A stretch of DNA of 64,000 bases from Brachyspira aalborgi (GCF_008016455.1 NZ_SAXU01000001.1:2066423-2130422), one strand, 5' to 3'; shown: positions 43,964 through 53,361, counted from the first letter of the stretch. Translations and numbers: made by a program. The notes: generated by a model from the sequence alone, not told the origin.

Positions 43964-45595
43964 CTATTTTGATTTCTTTTGAATCAATTTAAGTATTTCT
44001 TTATCGCCTTTTTCTTTTGCAACTTTATATACTTTTTCACGCCCTTTTTCATCATAATAGTTTAATAATATATCGCAAACTTCTATATGTCCGTATTCCG
44101 AAGCCAAATATAAAGCGCTAAATCCGTTTACGGTTTTGTCTTCTATTTGATTTAAAGCGCCGTTATCGAGCAAATATTGAACTATATTAGCTTTGCCATT
44201 GTCTGCAGCTATAATTAAGGCTGTTTCTTTATTATTGCTTTTTTTATTTATAATATTCGGAGATAATTTTAATATATATTGAACGATATCCAAATAACCT
44301 TTTGCGCATGCAAACATAAAAGCATTCCATCCGTTAACATCTTTTTCATCCAAAACTTTTATATTATCCTGAATCAAATATTTAACCGATTTCAAATTGT
44401 CGTATATAATCGCCCACATTAAAGGAGTTATATTATTTGAACTTTTATTTGTTAAAGAATATCCTCTACTTCTTAATAATTCTATAATATCGATATTTCC
44501 CATTATTATAGCATGAACCATAGCGCTTCTTCCTATGCTATCCACCGCTTTAATATCCGCTTTTTTATCTAAAAGTTTTTCCGCTATTTCAACCTTTCCT
44601 TGAAAAGCCGCATACATTAAAGGCGTTCTATAATCGTCATCCGCTTTATTTATATCGGCTTTATAATTTATTAAAATATCTATTAATTCGTTATTTGAAA
44701 TTTCGATTGCATAAATTAATGGCGTTTTGCCTTCGTCAGAAACTCCGTTAGGCGAGATACCGTTCATTAATAAATATTCTACGATATGTTTATGTCCCGC
44801 AGATGCGGCCATTGCCATCGCTTTTGGAGCTTCTTTTTTTGAATCTGCAAAGAAATATCTTACAATATCTAAAAATCCATTATGAGCTGCAGAAACAAAA
44901 GCGCTTGAAAAAACATTTTCTTTTTTATTTCCCAATCTTTGATGAATATAATGAACTAAAGATAAATTGCCGCTTATAGCCGCTATCGTTAAAGAATATC
45001 TTGGAATTTTCAAATTTCCTTTATTAATTATATATTCCACTATATCGATATTTCCGCTTGCAATTGCATAAGATAAAACGCTCTCTTCATACATATCTTC
45101 ATCGTCAAGATTAGCTCCGTTGTCTATTAAAAATTTTACGGCTTCAAAATCGGATTTCTGACAAGCATACATAAGAGGCGTCATACTTATATCGGTTTTA
45201 ACATTTACATTGGCTTTATTTTCAATAAGCAATTTTATTATATTAAAATAATCTTCCGAACATGCATAATGCAAAGCCGTTTCGCAGTTTACATTGCTTA
45301 TATTTACATCCGCTCCTCTTTCAATCAATAATTTCGCTATATCAAAATGTCCCCTCGCCGAAGCGTTCATTAAAGGAGTTATAAATAATTTGTCTTGTTT
45401 ATTAATATCCGCTCCCGCGTCTAAAAGTATTTTTACTATTTCGATATGCCCTAATTTAGCCGCATGAGTTAAAGGAGTAAGTCCCAATACATTAGGCAAA
45501 TTAATATCTATATTTTTATTTTTTAGTAATATTTTAACTACAGACGCTTTATTATGAGCAGCCGCTTCATGAAGTTCGATTTCTATCTCTCTCAT
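43964..45595 (-). CDS. cytosolic ankyrin-repeat protein
   Basis: 543 aa made almost wholly of about 15 ankyrin repeats, for example GLTPLTHAAKLGHIEIVKIL, FITPLMNASARGHFDIAKLL and CETALHYACSEDYFNIIKLL. There is no signal peptide, membrane span or catalytic domain, so it is a free solenoid. Binding partner unknown; ankyrin proteins are unusually frequent in this window (three). It is upstream of the EamA transporter on the same strand. Confidence 0.9.
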   Translation of the reverse strand: MREIEIELHEAAAHNKASVVKILLKNKNIDINLPNVLGLTPLTHAAKLGHIEIVKILLDAGADINKQDKLFITPLMNASARGHFDIAKLLIERGADVNISNVNCETALHYACSEDYFNIIKLLIENKANVNVKTDISMTPLMYACQKSDFEAVKFLIDNGANLDDEDMYEESVLSYAIASGNIDIVEYIINKGNLKIPRYSLTIAAISGNLSLVHYIHQRLGNKKENVFSSAFVSAAHNGFLDIVRYFFADSKKEAPKAMAMAASAGHKHIVEYLLMNGISPNGVSDEGKTPLIYAIEISNNELIDILINYKADINKADDDYRTPLMYAAFQGKVEIAEKLLDKKADIKAVDSIGRSAMVHAIIMGNIDIIELLRSRGYSLTNKSSNNITPLMWAIIYDNLKSVKYLIQDNIKVLDEKDVNGWNAFMFACAKGYLDIVQYILKLSPNIINKKSNNKETALIIAADNGKANIVQYLLDNGALNQIEDKTVNGFSALYLASEYGHIEVCDILLNYYDEKGREKVYKVAKEKGDKEILKLIQKKSK

Positions 45596-45732
45596 TATTA
45601 TTCCCTTTTATTAGATTGTTAAAATTACATTATATAATTTTTATTATATAGTATTTATTATAAAACTTCAAATTTTTAAGCGTTAAAAATTATGTTAAAT
45701 TTATATTTTTTAAATAAATTCTATATTTAATC

Positions 45733-47073
45733 TTAAAGAAGAAAATATATAGAAGCTATAGAGCAATAAATCGCAGTTCCCGCTATATCGCAAATTGAAG
45801 TTAAAACTGGCGCTCCGCTTATCGCAGGGTCGATTTTAAATTTAGTTAAAATAAAAGGCAGAGTAATTCCTATTATGCTTCCTATAAAAACTATACTAAA
45901 CATTGACATAGCGACTATAGAAGCAATCTCAAGCCCTCCTCTAATTATTCCTAAAATATAACCTCCCAAAGCCATGCTTAATCCTAATATTGACGCGACA
46001 ATCATTTCTTTTGAAAGCATATAAAACCAATCTTTTAATGTTACATCGCCTACCGCTAAAGAACGAATTACTAAAGTCGCGGATTGACTTCCCGCATTTC
46101 CGCCGCTTCCTATTAATAAAGGCAGAAATACTACTAATATTATATGTTTTTGTATAGTCGTTTGAAAAGCGCTAATTATTCCTCCCGAAAATAAATTTAC
46201 AAAAACCAAAGCCATAAGCCATAATATTCTTTTTTTATATATTACGGTTATCGGCGTGATTTTTAAATTGTCGTCAAATTGATTTATTCCCGCCATTTTG
46301 TGAAAATCTTCGCTATATTCTTCTTGAGCGACATCAAATATATCGTCTATAGTTACAATTCCAATCATAGAATGCCTATCGTTTACCACAGCCAAAGAAT
46401 GCAAATTATATTTCTTTATTATATCAACGGCTTCTTCTCTATCTTCGTAAGCGGATATATAAGGACAATTATTCATTATATCGGATATTAAAGTATTTTT
46501 ATCCGTAAAGAATAATTTTCTTATCGCTATCGAACCTATTAAAGTTTTTTTAGAATCTAAAACATATATAGTAGTATAAGTTTCGGATTCTTCAATATTG
46601 CTTCTCACATATTCAAAAGCTTCTTCAACAGTCCAATCGGGTTTTATCGCTATATATTCTGGCGTCATCATTCTTCCAACGCTTCCTTCGGGATAAGCTA
46701 AAAGCCAAGAAGCAATTTCCCTCTCTTCGCTTCCTAATAATTTTAATATTTTTTGAGACATCTCTTCGGGAATAGATTCTAAAAAATATGTTCTATCGTC
46801 TGGACTTATATTTTCAAGCAATGCTGCAATATCGCTTTCGCTCATATTTTCTATTATTTTCTGCTGGTCTATAGCCGTTAATTCTGGAAAAACTTTAGTA
46901 TAATATTCTTTTGGAAGAATGCTAAATATTTTATATTTGTATTCTGACTTTAACGATGTTATTAAATCGGCGGTTTCAACTTCCTGCCATAATATCAATG
47001 TGTCTCTTATATCGCCCCACTGTTCTTCTTCTATCAAATCTTCTATTTCTGGCTTCAAAAGTTCTTTAAGCAT
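45733..47073 (-). CDS. mgtE: MgtE-type magnesium transporter
   Basis: 446-aa Mg2+ channel. An N-terminal helical Mg2+-sensing domain (residues about 1-125; SESDIAALLENISPDDRTYF) is followed by two CBS domains (about 130-250; RMMTPEYIAIKPDWTVEEAF, then LHSLAVVNDRHSMIGIVTID). Five membrane segments follow, with the pore region LLIGSGGNAGSQSATLVIRS and GAPVLTSICDIAGTAIYCS. Full length for the family. Confidence 0.94.
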   Translation of the reverse strand: MLKELLKPEIEDLIEEEQWGDIRDTLILWQEVETADLITSLKSEYKYKIFSILPKEYYTKVFPELTAIDQQKIIENMSESDIAALLENISPDDRTYFLESIPEEMSQKILKLLGSEEREIASWLLAYPEGSVGRMMTPEYIAIKPDWTVEEAFEYVRSNIEESETYTTIYVLDSKKTLIGSIAIRKLFFTDKNTLISDIMNNCPYISAYEDREEAVDIIKKYNLHSLAVVNDRHSMIGIVTIDDIFDVAQEEYSEDFHKMAGINQFDDNLKITPITVIYKKRILWLMALVFVNLFSGGIISAFQTTIQKHIILVVFLPLLIGSGGNAGSQSATLVIRSLAVGDVTLKDWFYMLSKEMIVASILGLSMALGGYILGIIRGGLEIASIVAMSMFSIVFIGSIIGITLPFILTKFKIDPAISGAPVLTSICDIAGTAIYCSIASIYFLL

Positions 47074-47193
47074 ATTTCACCAACCAAACTATTTTTTGAA
47101 GTATATATTAAAGTTTTGTATAAAGCAATATTTATAATTTAAGTTATTATTAAGATTATAGATTAATTAAATAATAATATATGAAAGTATTTA

Positions 47194-47221
47194 TTGATTT
47201 TAATTATTTCTATAGTATAAT
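47194..47221 (+). promoter_or_regulatory. promoter of the receiver-PilZ gene
   Basis: TTGATT at 47194-47199 and TATAAT at 47216-47221, spacing 16. It lies between an in-frame ATG at 47181 and the preferred start at 47256. Confidence 0.6.
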
Positions 47222-47255
47222 ACAAAAATATATAATTCTTTATTTAGGCAAATTT

Positions 47256-47954
47256 ATGAGAATATTAATTTACGAATCGAATACAAAAATAAGAGAAAGC
47301 ATGATGGCAATATTAATTATGGCAGGTTACGATGTAGTAGCGTTAAGAGAAAAAAAACATATATTGAGAACGCTCGGGAAAAGACCTTTTTCTATAGCCG
47401 TTATCGATATTGAAGAAGATGACGGAGAGATGAATAATATAATTGAAGCAATTTATACTGACGACAGATATAAAGGAATTAATATTATCGCTCATATAGA
47501 CGAAACAAGTAAAGAAATTATGACAAATTTGCTTGAAAAAGGCGCAATCGGTTTTTTATTAAAGCCTTTCAATGAAAAAGATTTTTTGTCAAGATTTAAT
47601 ACAATAATAGATAAAGCGAATTTAAAACCTAAAAAATTAAAATATATGACAACAAAAGATTTTGACAATTCCGAGTTGGTTTTTAGAGACGATAAAAATA
47701 ACAGAATTCTCCATGCGACATTAACCGAATTATCGGCAGTCGGATTGAAATTTATTCCTAATGATAGCGGTATAAATTTAAGCGGAGTAATTGACAACGC
47801 TTCAATATATATAGGACCTTATACTTTAAATTTATCTATAAGCATAATCGATAAAAGCGGAGAAGAATACAGCGGAAATTTCACTTATGTATCTTTATTC
47901 AATTTAAAATTAATATGCAAATTGGTTCATGATAAACATTTAGAAAAATTATAA
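47256..47954 (+). CDS. response-regulator-like receiver fused to a PilZ-like domain
   Basis: 232 aa. The receiver half (1-120) has the phosphoacceptor Asp51 (SIAVIDIEEDDGE) and the conserved Lys-Pro in GFLLKPFNEKDF, but the acidic pocket is reduced to Glu7 in LIYESNTKIRES. The C-terminal half (about 135-230) has LHATLTELSAVGLKFIP, like the DxSxxG strand of PilZ c-di-GMP receptors, but the RxxxR box is not clear. The start is the ATG at 47256; an upstream ATG at 47181 would lie ahead of the promoter at 47194-47221. Likely a signalling adaptor. Confidence 0.7.
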   Translation: MRILIYESNTKIRESMMAILIMAGYDVVALREKKHILRTLGKRPFSIAVIDIEEDDGEMNNIIEAIYTDDRYKGINIIAHIDETSKEIMTNLLEKGAIGFLLKPFNEKDFLSRFNTIIDKANLKPKKLKYMTTKDFDNSELVFRDDKNNRILHATLTELSAVGLKFIPNDSGINLSGVIDNASIYIGPYTLNLSISIIDKSGEEYSGNFTYVSLFNLKLICKLVHDKHLEKL

Positions 47955-48043
47955 ATTAAATATTTTTATTCTTAAAATAATATTTATCTTGATATTTATA
48001 AAATAAAATTATTAAAGTTTAATAACGGCAAATACGATAATAT

Positions 48044-48126
48044 ATATAGTTGATTGGACTACCCCCCAATAACTATATTTGTAATAAGCCGCTTTGTTCA
48101 TCCCACAAAAGCGGTTTATTTTTTAT
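48044..48126 (+). ncRNA. candidate small RNA with two C-rich-loop hairpins
   Basis: Hairpin 1: ATATAGTT-g-ATTGG (48044-48057) pairs with CCAAT-AACTATAT (48066-48078), 13 pairs and one bulged G, loop ACTACCCC. Hairpin 2: 48083-48097 pairs with 48105-48120 with a bulged A, loop TCATCCC, followed by TTTTTATT: a strong terminator. C-runs are rare in this AT-rich genome, and both loops expose CCC(C), which could pair with Shine-Dalgarno GGGG or GGAGG in the manner of RsaE-type regulators. It could also be just the 3' UTR of the 47256 gene, 90 bases upstream; no clear promoter was found. Confidence 0.4.
48083..48126 (+). terminator. rho-independent terminator downstream of the receiver-PilZ gene
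   Basis: AATAAGCCGCTTTGT and ACAAAAGCGGTTTATT form a 15-bp stem with one bulged A and one G-U pair, followed by a T-run at 48119-48124. Its loop is TCATCCC. Confidence 0.8.
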
Positions 48127-48478
48127 TCTCTTCGTTTAAGATTTTATTTATTTTATTCAATTTATTTTTATTCATACTTTTTATTTTAATATTTTGTTTT
48201 TTCTCTTCGTTAAAATATTTTTTCAATAATTTATTATTTTCTATAAATAAAGTTTTTATATTTTTAGATTTTGTTTTTATATAATATTCTATTTTCAAAG
48301 CCAAATTAATATTTTCAACTTCCCAAACTGAAATATATTTTAAAGGTTTATGCATTTTAGTATAATTCGCTCCCTTTCTTCTTTTATGTTTATCAAATCT
48401 CTTTATCAAATCGTTTGTGATTCCCGTATAAAAAGAATCGTTTTCGCATAAAATTATATATACAAAATAATTATTCAT
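48116..48478 (-). CDS. GIY-YIG nuclease-fold protein (UPF0213 type)
   Basis: 120 aa. The GIY-YIG fold begins YFVYIILCENDSFYTGITND with Arg in LIKRFDKHKRRKGANYT and a Glu in ALKIEYYIKTKSK; length and order fit the short YhbQ/UPF0213 group of unknown cellular role. The C-terminal tail is very Lys/Asn-rich. Its start overlaps the upstream nucleotidyltransferase gene by 8 bases. The 3' end runs into the terminator at 48083-48126. Confidence 0.85.
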   Translation of the reverse strand: MNNYFVYIILCENDSFYTGITNDLIKRFDKHKRRKGANYTKMHKPLKYISVWEVENINLALKIEYYIKTKSKNIKTLFIENNKLLKKYFNEEKKQNIKIKSMNKNKLNKINKILNEENKK

Positions 48479-49151
48479 TTTCTCTTATATCTTTTATAAT
48501 TGTATCAATATCAATATAAATATCATTATTATATTTTTCAAATAAAGCACAAATATTTTTATAATCTTCAATCGTGTCTACCGTTGTTCTTAATTCTGGC
48601 ATTGCTAACTCTTCGCTTACTTTCGGATTTTCAATTTTAAATTTATCCGAGTTTCTATAATGAAATTGAGTAATATGTTCATGCTCGTGCATATATTTTG
48701 AATTATCGTTTGCATATTTCAAAGCTTGATAATTTATAACTTCGACTCCGCTGCCATAAGGAAGCGCATCATAATAGCTTAAATCGGCATTATTTTTTAT
48801 ATGATAATCGACAATCATATCCAAAGCTTTCACGCTGACAAGAGGATTATCTCCCGTAGCTCTCACTATAATATCCGCCTTGAATTTTTCAGAGGCTTTA
48901 GTATATCTATCTAAAACATCGTTTTCGCTTCCGATAAAATAATCGCATTTTAGTTTTTCAAAAATATTTTTAAATTCATTATAAGATTTTTCTTCAGTTG
49001 CCACGACAATATTATGCGCTTTTTTAGAACTTCTTAATCTCTTTATAATAAGCTCAAGCATGGAATCGCAATTTGCCATAGGTTTCAAAGCCTTTTTTGG
49101 AAGTCTTGTAGAGCCGATTCTTGAAGCAAGGATAATAATAATTTTTTTCAT
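48471..49151 (-). CDS. SpsF/NeuA-family cytidylyltransferase-like protein
   Basis: 226-aa nucleotidyltransferase of the acylneuraminate cytidylyltransferase superfamily. The nucleotide-binding start IIIILASRIGSTRLPKKAL is typical, followed by VVATEEKSYNEF and the metal-site region IVRATGDNPLVSVKALDMIV. TTVDTIEDYKNI marks the SpsF subgroup. It activates a sugar or other glycan building block; which one cannot be told. It sits in an operon with truB upstream and the GIY-YIG gene downstream. Confidence 0.82.
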   Translation of the reverse strand: MKKIIIILASRIGSTRLPKKALKPMANCDSMLELIIKRLRSSKKAHNIVVATEEKSYNEFKNIFEKLKCDYFIGSENDVLDRYTKASEKFKADIIVRATGDNPLVSVKALDMIVDYHIKNNADLSYYDALPYGSGVEVINYQALKYANDNSKYMHEHEHITQFHYRNSDKFKIENPKVSEELAMPELRTTVDTIEDYKNICALFEKYNNDIYIDIDTIIKDIRENE

Positions 49152-49198
49152 TTTAAAAATCCTTTTAAAAATTTTAAAATCAATTATAAAAAATAATT

Positions 49199-50074
49199 TT
49201 ACGAATTAATAAATGCAAATATATTTTTTCCGTTTATATTTTCTTTTTCTATTAACGCGATTAAATTATTATTTTTATCAATCAAAGCTAAATATTTATT
49301 CTTTATATAAGTAAAATCAAAATTCTCAATCATTTTTGTATTTCCGCAAAGAATTTGTTTTATAGTTTTTTCGTTTTCTATAATTTTTTTATCAATATTT
49401 TTAAACATATCAAAAAAAGACAATATATTTTTACTTGAAATATTATTTAAATCGCTTGCTTTATCTAAACTAAAATCTCCGATTGCCATTCTAATTAATT
49501 CTTTTGTATAAGCAAAATTTCCCGTTATCTCGCCAATATCTCTTATAATCGCTCTTATATAAGTTCCCTTGCTAACCGAAGTTTTAATTTTAAAAAAAGG
49601 ATAATTATATTCCAATAATTCTATATCGTTTACGCAAACATTGACGCTTTTAATTTCAAAATCAATATTTTCTCTCGCCATATTGTAGGCTCGCTGTCCG
49701 TTTATTCTTTTTGCGCTGAAAATCGGCGGTTTTTGAATTATATTTCCGTGAAAATTTTTCTTAATAATATTTTCAAGTTCGGCAAAACTTAAAATATTTT
49801 TTTTATCTGCAACTTTTAAAATATTTCCGTTAATATCGTCCGTATCTCTGCTTTCTCCAAAAACTCCAACCGCCATATATTCTTTAGGCATATCGTCAAA
49901 TAAAAAAAATAATTTCGTATATCTTCCAAAAGCCAAAATTAAAACTCCTTTAGCAAAAGGGTCTAAAGTTCCCACATGTCCAATTTTCTTTTCTTTTAAA
50001 ATCGGTTTTAATTTTTTTATTACATCAAAAGAAGTTATGCCCGCGGGTTTATTTGCTATTAAAAATCCTTTCAT
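49199..50074 (-). CDS. truB: tRNA pseudouridine(55) synthase
   Basis: 291 aa. TruB makes pseudouridine 55 in the T-loop of tRNAs. The start KGFLIANKPAGITSFDVIKK is typical; the catalytic Asp38 is in IGHVGTLDPFAKGVLI; RAYNMAREN and GTYIRAIIRDIGE are family motifs. It begins 2 bases after the stop of the upstream lipoprotein gene. Confidence 0.95.
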   Translation of the reverse strand: MKGFLIANKPAGITSFDVIKKLKPILKEKKIGHVGTLDPFAKGVLILAFGRYTKLFFLFDDMPKEYMAVGVFGESRDTDDINGNILKVADKKNILSFAELENIIKKNFHGNIIQKPPIFSAKRINGQRAYNMARENIDFEIKSVNVCVNDIELLEYNYPFFKIKTSVSKGTYIRAIIRDIGEITGNFAYTKELIRMAIGDFSLDKASDLNNISSKNILSFFDMFKNIDKKIIENEKTIKQILCGNTKMIENFDFTYIKNKYLALIDKNNNLIALIEKENINGKNIFAFINS

Positions 50075-50076
50075 TA

Positions 50077-50826
50077 TCAGCCTTTCATTATTTGAATTGT
50101 ATTAAAATATATATTGAGCATATTATTGCATAAGCTAGCTATATTCTTATAAATATTTGAGGCTATATCGTTTCCAATAGATTGTTTTAAATTATTGATA
50201 GCGTTAATATTATGTTTTATAGCTTCTAATCTAGCTTGATTTAATCGCAGTAAAAAAATATTACTTTTATCAAATTCTTCAATAGTAGTTTCGATGGCGG
50301 AATTTAATAAATAATAAACCATTATAAGTTTTTCTTTTTCTTCTAAAGACAAATTAACATTATTTCCAATATACACTTTTGATAATTCTCCGAGTCTATA
50401 ACTTAATTTATAAATAGAGTTTAAATTATCAAAAAACCAATCTATATTATTTCTTTTTCTCAAATCCGACAAAACATATTTAATATCATGAAATATAGAA
50501 TAACCCGCGCTTTTATCTTCTCCGCTTATAATATAATAATGCGAACTTATTAATATGTCTTGCAAAGTGTCGAAATCGGTTTTCCATTGCGGGTCTTCTT
50601 CGTTTATATTATAATATTTTTTCTTAAAACCGCTCCAATTAATCATAAATCTTTCTATGCTTTGTTTTATATTTCTATTGTCTCTAATATCGAGCAAAGT
50701 TTCAATATAAGATTTATCCAAATAAGCCATATCTTCAAGTAAATTATCTTCTTCTTTCTTGCATGAAAATATTAAAAAAGAAATTAAAAACGATAGAAAT
50801 AATATGTCGGATATTTTAATTTTCAA
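50077..50826 (-). CDS. hypothetical lipoprotein, helical
   Basis: 249 aa. The signal peptide ILFLSFLISFLIFSC puts the lipidated Cys at residue 22, followed by KKEEDNLLEDMAYL. The rest is predicted alpha-helical with no repeats that I can name. It precedes truB by 2 bases, so probably shares its transcript; a functional link is not implied. Divergent from the 50881 gene. Confidence 0.75.
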   Translation of the reverse strand: MKIKISDILFLSFLISFLIFSCKKEEDNLLEDMAYLDKSYIETLLDIRDNRNIKQSIERFMINWSGFKKKYYNINEEDPQWKTDFDTLQDILISSHYYIISGEDKSAGYSIFHDIKYVLSDLRKRNNIDWFFDNLNSIYKLSYRLGELSKVYIGNNVNLSLEEKEKLIMVYYLLNSAIETTIEEFDKSNIFLLRLNQARLEAIKHNINAINNLKQSIGNDIASNIYKNIASLCNNMLNIYFNTIQIMKG

Positions 50827-50880
50827 TCATATCTCCGTTTATATTGATTATTTTATAAAACAATGTATTATAAATAAATT

Positions 50881-51513
50881 ATGAAAAAAAACAAGTTGTA
50901 TTTTATTTCTTTTATTTTTATTAAAATTATTCTATTAATTTTATTTTCCTGCAAAAATAATAATTTGCAAAAAGGAATTTTATATTCAAAATCATCAAGC
51001 GATTTAAGTTTTGAAGCGAGCAAAGAAAAAGCGATAAATCAAATATATTTTTATATTGCAAATCAAACGGCAAATTTAATTAACAGAAACGATTATAATA
51101 TAATAGCTTTCGCATTGAAGGACGATAATTTAATCGATTTTGAAAAAAGAGCTATTATAAAAGAATACAAAAAAGACGATAAATTTTTTACCAAAATAAA
51201 AATTAATGACGAAAAATTATATAAAAATGTTGTCGAAAGTTTAGAGAAAATGAAAAAAGAAGGATTTATTGATTCTAAAATTAGGGCGAATGCTTCTATA
51301 GAAATTTCTGAAAATGCAAAATTAAACGCTTATACGAGACAAATGTTAACTCAAAACGCTTTAGGCAGAGCTTATGAATCGTTATACAAAATATTGATTG
51401 AAAGCGGAATTGACGCAAATAAATCTTCGGAATTGACAAATAAAGCTTATATAATCGAAGAAAGTTATAGCTCAAACGATTATAATGTAGTAATTGAAAC
51501 TGAAATAAATTAA
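50881..51513 (+). CDS. LPP20-like lipoprotein
   Basis: 210 aa. A signal peptide ends LILFSC (Cys23). The segment SDLSFEASKEKAINQIYFYI and later ANASIEISENAKLNAYTRQM resemble the LPP20/FlgT N-terminal type domain, a helix-strand module in envelope lipoproteins. Only the general family is suggested. It lies alone between divergent truB-operon and convergent tatD genes. Confidence 0.65.
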   Translation: MKKNKLYFISFIFIKIILLILFSCKNNNLQKGILYSKSSSDLSFEASKEKAINQIYFYIANQTANLINRNDYNIIAFALKDDNLIDFEKRAIIKEYKKDDKFFTKIKINDEKLYKNVVESLEKMKKEGFIDSKIRANASIEISENAKLNAYTRQMLTQNALGRAYESLYKILIESGIDANKSSELTNKAYIIEESYSSNDYNVVIETEIN

Positions 51514-51541
51514 ATCAAATAATAAAATTTAAAAATAAAAA

Positions 51542-52342
51542 TTATAATAAATTTATAGGCAATTCTAAAACTCTAACCGCATTTTCTAAAGCCGCTCTCA
51601 TAATATCTTCTTTATTTTCTTTTCGCGCTTCGGCTAAAACTTCAACAGTATAAGGTATAAAAGAAGGTTCGTTTGCGCGTCCTCTTACTTTTTGCGGCGT
51701 TAAATAAGGAGCGTCCGTTTCTATAGTAAACATATCTTTTGGAACATATTTTGCAGCTTCTCTTATAAAATCGTTTTTAAGATAAGTCACCGCTCCCGAA
51801 AAAGAAAGAGTGTAGCCCAAATCCAATGCGATTTTAGCCTCTTCGACATTTCCGCTGAAACAATGGAATAATCCTCTTTTTGGAATATCGGCTTCTTTTA
51901 AGATTTGAAATGTGTCTTTAAACGCATCTCTGCTATGAATCAAAATTGGCAATTCCACTCTTTTTGCAACTTCGCATAAACTACTAAAAAATTCTCTCTG
52001 CTCTTTTTTATTTTCCGAATTGTGATAATAATCGAGTCCAATCTCTCCGACAGCGTAAACGGATTTTTTCTTTAATTTATTTTTATTCAAAGTTTTTATT
52101 TTTAATTCAAACGCTTTTATAGTATGCTCGTTATTTTCTTTCGCATAATCGGGATAATATCCTATGCTTAAAAAGACTCCTTCCGCTTCTGACAATATAA
52201 ACATTCTCTCGTCTATATCGCTTGGATGAACTCCGATATCGACAAAATATAATATTCCAGATTGATTCGCTCTTTGTATAACTTCTATTAACTCTTTACT
52301 CTTTTTTGATATTAATGTTAGATGGCAATGGCTGTCTATCAT
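51542..52342 (-). CDS. TatD-family metal-dependent hydrolase
   Basis: 266-aa TIM-barrel deoxyribonuclease/hydrolase. Metal-binding HxH is in MIDSHCHLTLIS; the Glu is in AVGEIGLDYYHN; His residues are in LPILIHSRDAF and RGLFHCFSGNVEEA; the final Asp is in TIETDAPYLTPQ. Possible roles are DNA repair, quality control of D-aminoacyl-tRNA and RNA trimming. The HIT gene lies 25 bases upstream on the same strand, so the two form an operon. Confidence 0.93.
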   Translation of the reverse strand: MIDSHCHLTLISKKSKELIEVIQRANQSGILYFVDIGVHPSDIDERMFILSEAEGVFLSIGYYPDYAKENNEHTIKAFELKIKTLNKNKLKKKSVYAVGEIGLDYYHNSENKKEQREFFSSLCEVAKRVELPILIHSRDAFKDTFQILKEADIPKRGLFHCFSGNVEEAKIALDLGYTLSFSGAVTYLKNDFIREAAKYVPKDMFTIETDAPYLTPQKVRGRANEPSFIPYTVEVLAEARKENKEDIMRAALENAVRVLELPINLL

Positions 52343-52367
52343 TTTTACTCCAAATTATTTTTAATTT

Positions 52368-52706
52368 TTATTCTTTTAAATTATCGCCCGAAAGAACATG
52401 AAAATGAACATGAAAAACAGATTGTCCCGCACCCTTTCCGCAATTATTTATTATTCTAAAAGACGATAAATTTTTCTCTTTAGCGACTTTTTTTATAGTT
52501 TCAAAAATTTTATTTATATAAAATTCTTCCGTTTTCATAATATCTTTAAAATGTTTTTTAGGAACAACCAATAAATGAACTTTCGCCTTCGGATGCAAAT
52601 CTGCAAATACAACGCAATATTCATTTTCTTTTATAAATTTTGAAGGAATTTCTCCGTTTATTATTTTACAAAAAATGCAGTCTTTATCGTAATTATTATT
52701 TTGCAT
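52368..52706 (-). CDS. HIT-family nucleotide-binding protein
   Basis: 112-aa histidine-triad hydrolase (HINT group), acting on purine nucleoside phosphoramidates. CIFCKIINGEIPSKFI opens the domain and the catalytic triad is QSVFHVHFHVLSG near the C-terminus. AAGGAAAA precedes the ATG. First gene of the HIT-tatD pair. Confidence 0.93.
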   Translation of the reverse strand: MQNNNYDKDCIFCKIINGEIPSKFIKENEYCVVFADLHPKAKVHLLVVPKKHFKDIMKTEEFYINKIFETIKKVAKEKNLSSFRIINNCGKGAGQSVFHVHFHVLSGDNLKE

Positions 52707-52847
52707 AATATTTTCCTTTAATTAAGAATTTATAATTTTAGTATAGTATAAATTAGAATTAAAAATTAATCTATAGTTTATTTATTTGAATTTAATTGTT
52801 TCGTTATATAAAAATAAATTTCTATAAATACAAATAATACAAATCAT

Positions 52848-52875
52848 TTGACAATTTTTTAATAAAAAATATAAT
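52848..52875 (+). promoter_or_regulatory. promoter of the 52909 zinc-ribbon gene
   Basis: TTGACA at 52848-52853 and TATAAT at 52870-52875, spacing 16; AAGGAG before the ATG at 52909. Confidence 0.75.
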
Positions 52876-52908
52876 TAATTACAATTAATTTAAGGAGATT
52901 TTTTAAAT

Positions 52909-53361
52909 ATGGCGAAAACCATTAAATGTAAATCTTGCAAATCGATAAACGATAAATATGCCAAAAAATGCTCTTTCTGTGGAGCGGTTTTATATCCCGA
53001 AATATCTCGCAAAAACGCCGAATTAATAACTATAATTTTAGATATAATTTTTTCTTTTATTTATTTATTTGCAATATTTCTTTTTATAAAAAATGCAAAT
53101 AATAATCAAACTCCGAAATATATTAATCTTTTGCCCGCTGCAAATAGTCTTCCTTATTTTTTAATAATATTATTATTTTTATGTTTTGCCACGACAAAAA
53201 TACTTTATATATTAAATATATTCGTAATGAAAAATAATCTTTTTTTAACAATAAGAAGAATAAGCATGTTTATAGAAGCGATTACAATGTTTCCTATTCA
53301 AACTATACTCGCTTTATATTTTTACGAACCCGCTACAAAAGAAAATAAAAAAAAAACTTAA
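52909..53361 (+). CDS. zinc-ribbon membrane protein
   Basis: 150 aa. An N-terminal zinc ribbon IKCKSCKSINDKYAKKCSFC has two CxxC pairs. Three hydrophobic segments follow (ITIILDIIFSFIYLFAIFLF, then LPYFLIILLFLCFATTKIL and a third at the end). Ribosome site AAGGAG and a consensus promoter support expression. No enzyme motif; role unknown. Converges with the TPR gene, overlapping by 4 bases. Confidence 0.78.
   Translation: MAKTIKCKSCKSINDKYAKKCSFCGAVLYPEISRKNAELITIILDIIFSFIYLFAIFLFIKNANNNQTPKYINLLPAANSLPYFLIILLFLCFATTKILYILNIFVMKNNLFLTIRRISMFIEAITMFPIQTILALYFYEPATKENKKKT

Noticed and set aside
43964-45595. DNA-level repeat array in the ankyrin gene
   Set aside because: The repeats are at protein level with diverged DNA, normal for ankyrin proteins.
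47181-47255. Longer N-terminus of the receiver-PilZ protein
   Set aside because: The added 25 residues are not part of a receiver fold, the ATG has no ribosome site, and a promoter lies inside it.
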